Shown one piece after another: positions 1 to 9,525 of a stretch of 64,000 bases of DNA. Within the stretch, counting starts at the first letter, position 1. Each line of letters begins with the position of its first letter. A program made the position numbers and the translations under genes. The notes below the pieces were generated by a model. That model was given only the letters and a program-made list of their open reading frames with translations. It ran no database searches and was not told the origin of the DNA. The stretch lies in the NCBI GenBank assembly GCA_006176705.1, contig QRFJ01000759.1, forward strand, positions 124,001 through 188,000, written 5' to 3'. The stretch comes from Cocos nucifera (lineage: Eukaryota > Streptophyta > Magnoliopsida > Arecales > Arecaceae).

Positions 1-250
1 GCTCTATATTTCATAAAAAAATCAAAATAAAATTCATCCACTAAATAGAGAAAAAAAAGAGTCCAAGTTAGATCAAAATCTTAGACTAAGAATGTCCAAA
101 CATGGGAAGTGGGCGCCTCCTCCATAATTACTGGTGTGGACCAGCAAGGGAGAGCACACAAAAAAAGAGATTATTTTCATGGAATAAAAAAAAATTAATT
201 AAAAGAGAGGGTGGCACTAAAAGAAAGGTGTTTTTGTCAACAAGGATTCT
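1..250 (-). repeat. Probable outer part of an LTR split by the CACTA element
   Basis: Non-coding, A-rich sequence directly left of the CACTA insertion. The bases on both sides of the CACTA element join through the TCT duplication, so this stretch and 5839-7387 were contiguous before insertion. I infer that it is the far end of the same LTR. The second terminus of that LTR is not recognisable here and may lie outside the window. Confidence 0.35.
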
Positions 251-279
251 CACTACTATGAAAAAGGGCTATGGCAGTG
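251..279 (+). repeat. CACTA left terminal inverted repeat
   Basis: It begins with the diagnostic CACTA pentamer, then an A-run and GGGCTATGGCAG. It pairs imperfectly with 5810-5838. Confidence 0.85.
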
Positions 280-640
280 GTTCGTAACCACTATCGTAGC
301 CCAAAAAATTACCGCCATAGGCTATGGCAGCAGTTTTCTAACCGCTACTACTGTGGCCATCGCTATAGCAGTTGTTGCAGTGGTTGTTGGAATTGCTGTC
401 ATAGATAGCCTATTGCTTCGATTTATAGATAGCCTATTGTTGCGGTTTATAAACCACTGCAATAGATCGACCTATAGCAGCGGTTATGTAACCGTTGCCA
501 TATGTTATCTATAGCAGTAGCTACATAATCACTGTCATAGGTCTAATGTAGCAGTTGGCACCATTTGCATAAGAGACCTATGGCAGCAGTTGGCATGGAT
601 ATGGTAGTGGTTATAAAAATGCTACCGTAGATCTTGAATA
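260..640. repeat. Left subterminal repeat array of the CACTA element
   Basis: About eight degenerate copies of a unit like CTATGGCAGCGGTT followed, after a few bases, by AACCGCTGCCATAG. Each full unit is itself an inverted repeat and the units are spaced a few tens of bases apart. In CACTA elements such subterminal motifs are the binding sites of the TNPA-like protein; that role here is inferred. Related arrays occur at 4327-4512 and 5501-5838. Confidence 0.8.
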
Positions 641-805
641 ATTAAAAAAAATAAAATTTTTATTTTTTTATATATTTTATCTAATAAATATAGATATATA
701 ATAAAAAAAATATAATAAATATAAAAATTATTCTAAAATGCTAAAATTTTATTATCAAATAAAATTTATTATAATATTTTTTTAAAAAAATAAAATACAT
801 CAAAA

Positions 806-2560
806 GTCTCCTAAATCTACATCATCATCATCGTCATCACCAAAAGTTAGAGCCGGAGCTGGAGCCAGAGCTGGAGCTGGAGCTGGAGCTAGAGCTGGAA
901 TGTGGGCCAACATATCTTCGAAGCCTGTGACTCCAAAATGCACGTTGAGCATCGACATCATGTGTCTCACGATGTCCTCCAAATGAGATGCATGCTCCTC
1001 AGCCCGATTTGCTTGCATCACAGTATGATCTGCCCATGCCAATGCCTCCTCAAGCTCCTCCTAACTGACGACACCAAAAGTCTATGAGGAGATGCTCACC
1101 TCAGATTAGTAGCTCGTTGGCGTATGTTCGGACCTACATCGGATCCTCCCAAAGTGCTCAGGCCCCAAGACCTAAGACAGATGGTCATGGGGCCTAGAGG
1201 TATCCAAGCCCTCGCTCATGAGTATATCTAACTGATCCTATAATTATAAATTAAAATAAAATTTTATAAGAAATGCTATAATACTAATCATATATACTAA
1301 TATATTTAATACTTACAAAAATACGCCCGATCGCGGTGTTCATCCGCCTGCTCATCTTGTCCGTGCGGCTGGATCGAAAGATCTCGCTACGACTGGGCAT
1401 GACTCCATCTCTCATCAGCTATAATAAAGAATAAATTTATTAGAAAGATTATAAAAAATATAAATTTAATTTATCTAGTAAGATTTAGAATTAATTACCT
1501 CTCTATGCACACGATTGGCCATAGACTCACGGCCTAGAGTGTGCGTATACTCCTAGGCTACATGGTTCTTCCGATTCTAATGAGAGGTAGCCTAACAAGT
1601 ATTCAAATAAATAATAAATATTTAAAAAATATTTAAATAAAATTTTAAGTGTATTGAAAAATTTAAAAGTTAGAAATTTTATCTCAAACTCCTGGCTCCT
1701 TCAGTGTCAACCATCCTCTCCCACTGACTTGGAGGATAGTCCTGTATCCAGAAAATAAGCTCCTCTAGAGTGTCTTGTTGGTGCTCGAGTCATTCTCTAT
1801 GGATCTTGATCTTGTAACCCCGATACAACTCTCCGATCTTCTTCAGTCAAGCATCTCGAGCCCTCTCATGATCAGGGAAGTCATACCTCCTCTGCATAAA
1901 TTTATTAAAAATTAGTTACAAAATTATTCTAATCAAACATATATAGCGTAAACATATAAAATGCATAAATATAACTAAAATGTGCGTACTTACCCATATC
2001 TTCTCCCATACCCGATCTCTGATGGCAGCATCCATCAAATGCCAGTTTTTGGGCTCTATGGAAATGATGTCCGACCACCTCACAAGTACTTCAAAAAAGA
2101 AATGCATCTTCCATGCGGTCTTTCCTACCGGCCTCACCTCCATATCATACTGCACCATCACCTGATGCTAGCGGTTTCACACATGTGCCATACGTATGGG
2201 ACCGTGAAATATCCGACTGGATGATGCACCTGCAATGCAAATACGTTATGCAAATATATAAGTGTACAAATATTATATAAAAAATAAAATTATGCTAATA
2301 TAATAAAAACATACACTCAGATGCCTGCAACGATAGAAGCTCAACTGTCGGTGGAGTAGATGCCACTAGTGGAGTAGATGCCGGCGGTGGAGGTCCTTGA
2401 GCAGTCGATGTCAAGGTGGATGGAGTATGCTCCAACTGCTCCTCGGATGCTGAACTACACGTAACCCACCGACAGATAGGAATGAAAGCTAGATGGCATT
2501 TCGATGCCATAGTGACATGCAATATTAATGAACATTAATCAATATAACATCATGACATAT
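806..2560 (-). pseudogene. Transposase_24-like (Ptta/En/Spm family) gene of the CACTA element, degraded
   Basis: Several exons can be followed on the minus strand. The first is low-complexity and Ser/Thr/Pro-rich (2522-2295). The next, about 2161-1994, includes VGKTAWKMHFFFEVL and DAAIRDRVWEKIW and ends at a good donor, TGG|GTAAGT. An exon after TGCAG, about 1890-1683, includes RRYDFPDHERARDA and FWIQDYPPSQWERMVD. Another, about 1595-1495, includes HTLGRESMANRVHREV. One near 1430-1310 ends HRDRAYFCK. A C-terminal part (1042-800) carries a helical segment, an Ala-Pro run and an acidic DDDDDD tail. This order fits the plant transposase-associated Transposase_24 proteins of CACTA elements. Stops occur where Trp is expected (TGG to TGA after ARDA and after KIHRE) and in the exon at 1430-1310, so it is not functional as it stands. 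Exon borders are by eye. Confidence 0.65.
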
Positions 2561-2680
2561 CAAATTCTATTCGCTCAAAAGTCGAGCCAGCTCCGTGCCT
2601 GAGACAATCGACTCCATGCCTGAGACATCCGACTAGAGTCCTCCCCCAACCGCTCGATCACGGCTCGAGCCAACTAAGTT

Positions 2681-3240
2681 ATGTATCCAAGCTGCTCGCG
2701 TGTGCTTCATCCTCACTCATCATCCTCTCTTCCTTCTCTATCATCTCTCTCATCGGCGATGGTGGCGAGTTTCGAACCCTTTCCTCCCAGCTTTTCTATT
2801 TCTCGATCTTCCTCTCTCCTTCTCTCGATCTCCCTCATCGATGAGGCCGGACCCATCCCTCCTCTCTTCACTCTCTCGAATCTCCCTCATCGGCAAGGCC
2901 AGACCCCATCCTCTTCCAGTGATGCCAGTCGACGGCTGACACCTTTCTCTCTCGCTCTCCTCGATCTCCCACTCTCCCTCCTCTCGATCTTCCTCGTCGG
3001 TGAGGTCGGACCCCCTCCCTCCCAATGATCGGCGGCGAGGTCGGAAGCCCTCCCTTCAATTGATGGCGGCGAGGCCGGATCCCTCTTTCCTCTCCAAGTA
3101 CAGATCCATCGGGTATTCTTAGTTCGAATCCAGTATTAGTGAAATTAATTGGGTCTAGATCTGAATATCCAAAGTTTCGATCCCGAATCCAATCCATTAT
3201 GATCTAGTTCACAGCCGCCAGACATGGCAGAACGACCTAA
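2681..3240. other. CT-rich low-complexity block inside the CACTA element
   Basis: The plus strand is rich in TCTC, CCTC and CCATC with repeated phrases such as CTCGATCTCCCTCATCG. Open frames exist on both strands but their products are only compositional Ser/Pro or Arg/Glu runs. I see no domain. It may be leader or promoter sequence of the minus-strand gene. Confidence 0.5.
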
Positions 3241-3399
3241 GTGCTACGCACCAAATACATCCCAAAAACTACAGGCATACAGATAATTTAACTATTGTAT
3301 AATAAATATTTGATAATATTTATTTAAAATATTCTATAAATTATTATAAATATATATGATTAATAAATAATAATATAAAATTTTAAAAAAATTATACCT

Positions 3400-4320
3400 A
3401 CGGCTATAGAGAGCGGGTCCGCACCGAAAGCTCGAGGGTCATTCGGTGACGATGCTAGAAAGAAGGATGACGGCAGTCTAAAGATAACTTACAAAATAAA
3501 AGCAAGATAGTGAAAAAAAGAAGAGAAAAAAGAGATAAGAGAGAGAGAGCAGGGACGGCCGGGGAATGGGGGCCAGGGGGAGGGGGCATAGTGACGAGGA
3601 GGGCAGAAGGAAGAGCTTCGCACTCGATCAGGAGAGGGTCAGAATGTGGTGGTGGTTGGGGGGTGGTGTTTTAACGGGGGCCGAAGGAGGGGAGCGGGAA
3701 TCACGAAGGGGGTTTGGTTTCGCACTAGGGTCGGAGAGGGATAGAAGTGTGGGGAGGGGTTTTCACGGGGGGCCGATGGAGAGTCGAGGGTGGAGGGGGG
3801 TTTCATAGGGGGTCGAGGGCGGGTCGGATGGGGTTCGCCAGAGGGAGGTTTTCATAGAGGGTCGAGGGAGGGTCGGATGGGGGGGCGGGAAGGGGGTTTG
3901 TAGGGGGCCGTTGCGAGGGTGTGGATGGGGATTCGTCGAAGGTGGGTTTCATGGGGGTCGAGGGAGGGTCAAATGGGGGTTCGCTGGGGCCGAGAGAGGG
4001 TCAAATGGAGAGGTGGGGGGTGGTAGGTGGCAGGAAGGGGCGACCAGGGATGGGGGGGTTGAGAGGGAGGGGAAGGAGGGCAGCACCGATCGAGGGGAAG
4101 GGAAGGGGCGACGCCGACCGAGGGGGGGAGAGGGTTGATGCCGTCGGGGGGGCAGGAGGGGTGTATCGGGGGTGAGGAAGGGGCGAATGCGGTCGGAGGG
4201 TGGTATGGGTTGAATGAGAGGCGAACGACGGTCGGAGGGGAAGGAGCCTCACCGATGATGAAGAGGAGGGGGAGAGAGAGAGCGAGAGAGATCGAGCATG
4301 CACGGAAGGGAAGAAAAAAT
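3400..4320. other. G-rich block with local tandem repeats inside the CACTA element
   Basis: From about 3540 to 4290 the plus strand is strongly purine-rich and G-rich with many GGGG runs. A phrase like GGGTCGAGGGAGGGTC recurs at roughly 60-80 base spacing between 3790 and 4010. Open frames run through it on both strands because of composition, and their Gly/Arg-rich products are not credible proteins. Such strand asymmetry could support G-quadruplex or R-loop formation; that is inference. Confidence 0.55.
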
Positions 4321-4326
4321 TTAAAG

Positions 4327-4512
4327 ATTTTTAATCTAACCTACGATAGTGATTATCGAACCATTGTCATAGATCTATGACTGTGGTTATCGAATCACTG
4401 TCATAGATCTATGACAGTTGTTATCCAAAACCACTACCATAGATCTACGATAGTGGTTCTATAACTGCTGCTGTAGATCTATAGCAGCGATTTTTGATAA
4501 TCGCTGCCATAG
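4327..4512. repeat. Internal block of CACTA subterminal repeats
   Basis: Four to five units like TGGTTATCGAACCACTGTCA, the same family as at 260-640 and 5501-5838. Subterminal repeats are not expected 1.5 kb inside the element. Together with the following inverted arm they mirror the right end. Confidence 0.7.
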
Positions 4513-4529
4513 ATGAAAAATATTTTTTT

Positions 4530-4935
4530 TTTATTTTTTTTCTAAATATTATATAATTTTAAAATTTAATATCCATCTTCGTCATTTATTATCTAAATAA
4601 TTATCATTAGAGTGTTGTCGCAAAAGATCACCTCGATCCGGTGGCCCTAGCTTAATCGATTAGAAAATTTGATTTCGACGATCATGAATGATTATGCGAT
4701 AATCTGATAGATGAAGATCTTCGATAGATCTAAAAATCTGCAACGATGATTTTGATAATATTTGTAGCATACTATCAAAGTTTCACTTCAATCGGATATC
4801 GTCATCATGGTCAATTTAGTATGGAATGATTTTAGCTATTAAATTAGAAACAAGCGATCAAAGGGTTAAACGATGTTCGATTATGAGATAATTTTTTAGT
4901 TAAATAATCTTTATTATAATTTTAAATATTTTATA
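4530..4935 (+). repeat. Left arm of a large inverted repeat in the CACTA element
   Basis: Matches the reverse complement of about 5120-5500. Examples are ATTATCATTAGAGTGTTGTC here against GATACTCTAATGATAATT near 5425, and matching text around GGCCCTAGCTT, ATCGGATATC and TTATGAGATAATTTTTT. The arms differ at many single bases and small indels. Confidence 0.75.
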
Positions 4936-5119
4936 CGGTGATGATAGTAAAATTTAAATCATTTTTGTATAAACTATTCATGTTAAGCAGATATTACAAA
5001 AACACGAGCATAACAACCAGTGAAGTTTCAGAATGGTTATCAGAAGACGTATAGTTTTAGATTGTTCTTCATCTCACGAGTTAAATTTTATAATCACCAT
5101 CATAAAAAATGATTAAAGT

Positions 5120-5500
5120 AGTAGCCATAATCATTTATAAAAAAATTATCTCATAATCGGACACCGTTTGATCCTTTGATCATTCTTTTATTATTTAATG
5201 GTCCAAACTAACCTATACTAAATTGACCAAGATAATGATATCCAATTGAAATAAAACTTTGATAGTACGCTACAAACATTACTGAGATCATTATTGTAGA
5301 TTTTTGGATCCATCGTAGGTATCCATCTATCAGATCATTACATCATCATTCGTGGTCATCGAAATTGAATTTTTCTGATCGACGAAGCTAGGGCCATCGA
5401 ATCGAGGCAATCTTTTGTGAAGATACTCTAATGATAATTATTTAGATAATGAATGGTGAAGATGGATATTAAATTTTAAAATTATATAATATTTTAAAAA
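5120..5500 (-). repeat. Right arm of the large inverted repeat in the CACTA element
   Basis: Reverse-complement partner of 4530-4935, with roughly 190 bases of spacer between them. With the flanking repeat blocks, 4327-5838 forms a near-palindrome of about 1.5 kb. No protein-coding signal is seen in either arm. Confidence 0.75.
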
Positions 5501-5838
5501 AAAAATATGGCAGCGGTTATAATTAACCGCTGCCATAAATCAGATTATAGAAGTGGTTCCTACTAACTGCTGCTATAGGTCCAACTTATGGCAGTGATTA
5601 TAATGAACCGCTATTATAGATCGATCTATGATAATTATTTTTTATAACCGCTACTATAGGTCCGACCTACGGTAGCGATTTTCTATAACCCCTGCTATAT
5701 GTCGGACCTATGGTAGCAGTTATAAAAATTATTGCCATAGGTCCAACCTATAGCAACGGTTAACGAAAACCACTATCATAGGAGTTATGGCAGTGGTTTC
5801 GAAAATCGCTGTCATAATAGGCTATTTTTGTAGTAGTG
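5501..5838. repeat. Right subterminal repeat array of the CACTA element
   Basis: About seven degenerate palindromic units such as GGCAGCGGTTATAATTAACC, ending in the right terminal inverted repeat at 5810-5838 (TTTTTGTAGTAGTG). Confidence 0.8.
5810..5838 (-). repeat. CACTA right terminal inverted repeat
   Basis: Reads CACTACTACAAAAATAGCC on the minus strand and is followed at once by the TCT target duplication. Confidence 0.85.
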
Positions 5839-7387
5839 TCTATCTCATAGAATCCTAAGCAAAACTAACTCCTCTTTTGACTTGGTCTTTCAACAAATTA
5901 TCTTATGAGAAAAGGAGAAGAGAAAGAGGGTGTGAGAAGCCATGGGAGTGGAGAATTTTTACGTAAGAAATAAAACAAAAAGGGCATAGGGCGTGAGGAT
6001 TAAGTGGTGGAAGTGATAGGGAGTCCTAGTCACACTAGGACTCCTATTTTGACTTGGTCAAACAAGATTTTTTAACCAAATAAAATCAAGATTAAACCAA
6101 TCCAATTAAAAAAGACCCTAACCCATTTAAGGACTTAATTAAATTAGATTAAATTTAATTTAATTTTAATTTATTTTCTAATCAAATTAAAAAATTGGGT
6201 TAATCCGAGTCCTAGTTAGACTAGGACTAGTTCTTCCTTGCACTTGGCTTATCCAATAAATTAATTGAACTTGATCCAATCAAGTCCAAACTAAATCTAA
6301 TTAAATTATATTTAATTAGACTTAATCTTAGCCTATTGGCTTAATCAAATTAAGTCAATTAGCAATCCAATTGCTAATCGATCCTCCTGTAATACTTGCA
6401 CTAGGTTAAACACCAATCCTATTGATTGTTTAACCCTAAAATGATTCTTAATCATTGATCAACCATCTGATCAGATCGTAAGCTCTAATGTGTGTGACCT
6501 TATAGGTCCAAATCTAAGTCGATAGTATAGGAATAAATTTTTGTACCAATCAAAGTGACCATCTAATAATGATACTCGACGACCGGATAGGTCGAAGGTG
6601 TAGAACACCATCCTTAGAACCCATGCGAATATAGTTTTCATATAATTAATCTCCTTGACTACAATGCTCATAGGATACATCAGAGTTCAACTATCAACTT
6701 TGATCAGATTGTCCATATTATATTTCAAAATACCAAATTTATCTAATGGATTATCCTGGCCAAGGTTTTGCTATATTGAAATACAGTGATACATTCTTCT
6801 CTAACTCTTAGAGTGGTGAATTCCATCTTGATCACACTCCAACTTTGTAAGTACTTGACTATGTCCAGAAGCCTTTCATTGCTGAATTAGAAATTTAGTT
6901 AGTCCGATACCAAAGCACAGTGAGTTGCTTGCAAGTCACTGAGGTGATCTCAGGTCTAAGGGATACTTATACCTATATCCCATCAAAGACATTCTTGACA
7001 GCAGAATGCTCTGAAGTTGATCACGTTCAATGACGATGTACCCATACATCTCATTTGTATGCCATACTAATGTCTCCACACTCTTTGGTTAAGAGGATAA
7101 CCAACCTATATGGTATATAGCAACCTATGCTCGATAGACGCTGTTGTCCTAATTAACAGTCTATCATTTGGTCATAAACCCATTTAAGGACTAATCGATA
7201 AATCCTTTCTTTATCAAAATTAAACTATCCTAAGGACTTCATCACAATAATAGAGTTCATTAGAAGATGTAAACTTATGATGAAAAAGATGCCAAAATAT
7301 TTTTATTAATTAATAAATTAATTATAATTATAAAGTAGCTCAACCATCAATAGGCTAATTATTGGCTTTAGGATATAATTCCTAATA
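5839..7387 (-). repeat. LTR of a copia-like element, minus orientation, cut by the CACTA insertion
   Basis: On the minus strand it opens at 7387 with TATTAGGAATTATATCC (TG decayed to TA), right where the Sirevirus reading frame stops making sense. The start resembles the solo LTR at 17036 (GGAATATATCCTTAAGCC), so the two may be related. It holds no credible gene; the open frame near 6471-6680 is incidental. The far end would be left of the CACTA element. Confidence 0.5.
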
Positions 7388-8360
7388 GTACCAATTGCTT
7401 TGGAGCTCTCCATCCTAAATCTCTTGAGTAGTTCTCTTATGTACTTGCTTTGAGTGATGGAGATCCCTTCTTTTGTTTGTTTGATTTGAAGTCTGAGGAA
7501 GAACATTAGTTCACCCATCATACTCATCTCGAACTCCCTCTGCATGAGCTTAGCAAAATCTTGACATAAAGTTTTATTAATAGATCCAAATATAATGTCA
7601 TTGACATATATTTATATTACTAAGATGTCATCATAATCTCTTTTAATGAAAAGAGTTGTATCTATATTTCCTCTTGAAAATCCATTATTAAGCAAGAATT
7701 TACTTAAGCCCTAGCTACTTGTTTTAAACCATATAATTCTTTGTTTAATCTAAAAACATAATTTGGAAAAGCATGATTTTCAAAATTGGAAGGTTGTTCT
7801 ACATAAACTTTTTTGGCAATATATCCATTTACAAAAGTACTTTTAATATCCATTTGAAATAGCTTAAAATTTATAAAACATGCATAAGCAAATAAAAGTC
7901 TAATTGCTTCTAGTCTAACAACAGGTGTAAAGATTTCATCAAAATCAATTTTCTCTTTTTGATTATAATTCTTTGCAACTAATCTTGCTTTATTCCTAAT
8001 TACATTTCCATTTTCATCCAATTTATTTCTATATACCCATTTTGTACCAATTATTGGATAATTTTTAGGTCTTGATACTAAGGTCCATACATTATTTCTT
8101 TTGAGTTGATTAAGTTCCTCTTGCATTGCATTTATCTAATTATAATCTTTTTTGGCTTCATCAATGGTTTTGGGTTCAAAATGAGAAACAAATGTAAAAT
8201 GATTGTATGCATCTCTAAGTGAAGAGTGAGTTCTTACCCCATGTATAGGATCACCAATAATTAGTTCTTTGGGATGATTGTGAACATACCTCTATTCTTT
8301 TGGAAGATCATTTGTACCTTGAAGTTGTTCATGCTGTCCTTCACCCTCAATTTCTTGCTT
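7388..8360 (-). pseudogene. Sirevirus reverse transcriptase (and start of RNase H)
   Basis: Polymerase part of the copia polyprotein, which would copy element RNA into DNA inside virus-like particles. The stretch at 8126-7704 reads through NNVWTLV, GTKWVYRNKLDENG, ARLVAKNY, LFQMDIKSTFVNGYI and ELYGLKQVA, typical fingers/palm motifs. Next comes YVNDIIFG near 7610, where family members have YVDD, so the first catalytic Asp has become Asn. The frame continues at 7545-7390 (MMGELMFFLRLQIKQ, ITQSKYIRELLKRF) and then runs into foreign LTR sequence at 7387. Stops and frameshifts lie between the segments. Confidence 0.8.
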
Positions 8361-9525
8361 ATCTTCATGATTCTCTTCATTTTGAATTGTTAAATCCTTT
8401 AGGGTGATCTCTTTTCAATCCTTCTATAAGAGGATCTGCATCATCAATACCCTCACTCTTTCTTGATGGAAGATCATTAGTCTCATCAAAAATAATATGT
8501 ATTGACTCCTCTACTACTAAGATTCTTTTGTTAGAAACTCTAAAAGCTTTACTAGAAAAGGAGTAACCAAGAGAAATAGCTTTATTGGATTTTGCATCAA
8601 ATTTATCTAGTTCTTTTTTACCATTGTTCAAAACAAAACATCGACAACCAAAAATATGAAAATATGCAATGTTAGATTTTCTTCCTTTCCAAAGCTCATA
8701 AGATGTTTTCTTTAAAATTGGTCTAATTAGGGCACGGTTTAAGATGTAACATGCTGTGTTAATTGCTTCTGCCCAAAAGTATCTTGGAAGGTTATTTTCA
8801 CATAGCATAGTACGGGCCATTTTTTCTAGAGTTCTATTTTTTCTTTCTACTACTCCATTTTGTTGGGGTGTCCTAGGTGCTGAAAAATTATGGCTAATTT
8901 CTTTTTCATCATAAAATTTTTTAAAATCTTGATTTTCAAATTTGGTTCCATGATCACTTCGAATGCTTTGAATTGAAAATCCTTTTTTATTTATAACTTT
9001 TGGATAAAATTTTATGAAAACATGAAAAGTTTCATCTTTGTGTGCCAAAAAAAAAATTCATGTAAAACGTGAGTAGTCATCGATAATTACAAAATCATAA
9101 CAATTTTCACCTAAGCTTGCTATTCTTGTAGGACCAAACAAATCCATGTGCAAAAGTTTCAATGGCTTAGAAGTTGAAATAATGTCCTTATTTTTTAATA
9201 AAATTCTTATTTGTTTACCTAGTTGGCATGCATCATAAATTTTATCTTTTTCAAAGTTCAATTTTGGTAAACCGGTAACTAATTCCTTTTTGATAAGCTT
9301 TGAAAGTGAATGCATACTAATGTATGCAAGCCTACGATGCCAAAGGCAAGTAGTCTCACTAATTTTGACATTCATAGCTACTAAATATTGCATGTTTATT
9401 ATAGAAAGATCATTCAAATCTACCATATAAACATTACCATGCCTATGACCAACTAACTTAATGCCATCATCATTGAAACTAGTTATAATGCACAATGAAG
9501 ATTCAGAAACAACTTTGTAACCCTT
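8361..9525 (-). pseudogene. Sirevirus integrase
   Basis: Integrase joins element DNA to the genome. The N-terminal zinc-binding region is at 9380-9225 (LWHRRLAYISMHSL, then YDACQLGKQ). The first Cys of the CxxC pair is replaced by Tyr. The catalytic core follows: LLHMDLFGPT with the first Asp, SIRSDHGTKFEN with the second Asp, and TPQQNGVVERKNRTL with the Glu. The C-terminal GKKELDKFDAKSNK and ISLGYS region is also present. A break near 9050-9060 and further stops near 8380 split the frame. The solo LTR at 9526-11796 separates it from the protease. Confidence 0.8.

Larger units (their letters stand above)
251..5838. mobile_element. CACTA (En/Spm-type) DNA transposon with both ends, probably non-autonomous
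   Basis: The left end starts CACTACTATGAAAAA and the right end, read on the other strand, starts CACTACTACAAAAA. A perfect 3-bp target duplication TCT flanks it (248-250 and 5839-5841), as expected for CACTA elements. Blocks of short palindromic subterminal repeats lie inside both ends. The interior holds a minus-strand Transposase_24-like gene relic (about 806-2560), a CT-rich block, a G-rich block and a large foldback. I see no TNP2-type DDE transposase, so movement would have needed an enzyme supplied in trans. It interrupts an older LTR. Confidence 0.85.

Noticed and set aside
260..640. Regular short palindromic repeats that look a little like a CRISPR array
   Set aside because: Units vary, spacers are not unique fixed-length sequences, the genome is plant, and the position at CACTA ends explains them.
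2681..3197. Overlapping open frames of 75-115 codons on both strands in the CT-rich block
   Set aside because: Products are compositional (Ser/Pro or Arg/Glu runs) with no domain; the openness follows from base composition.
3566..4380. Gly/Arg-rich open frames in the G-rich block
   Set aside because: Open in several frames at once and repetitive; no start context, splice pattern or homology signal.
6471..6680. 69-codon open frame in the LTR at 5839-7387
   Set aside because: Isolated, no homology signal, lies within LTR sequence.
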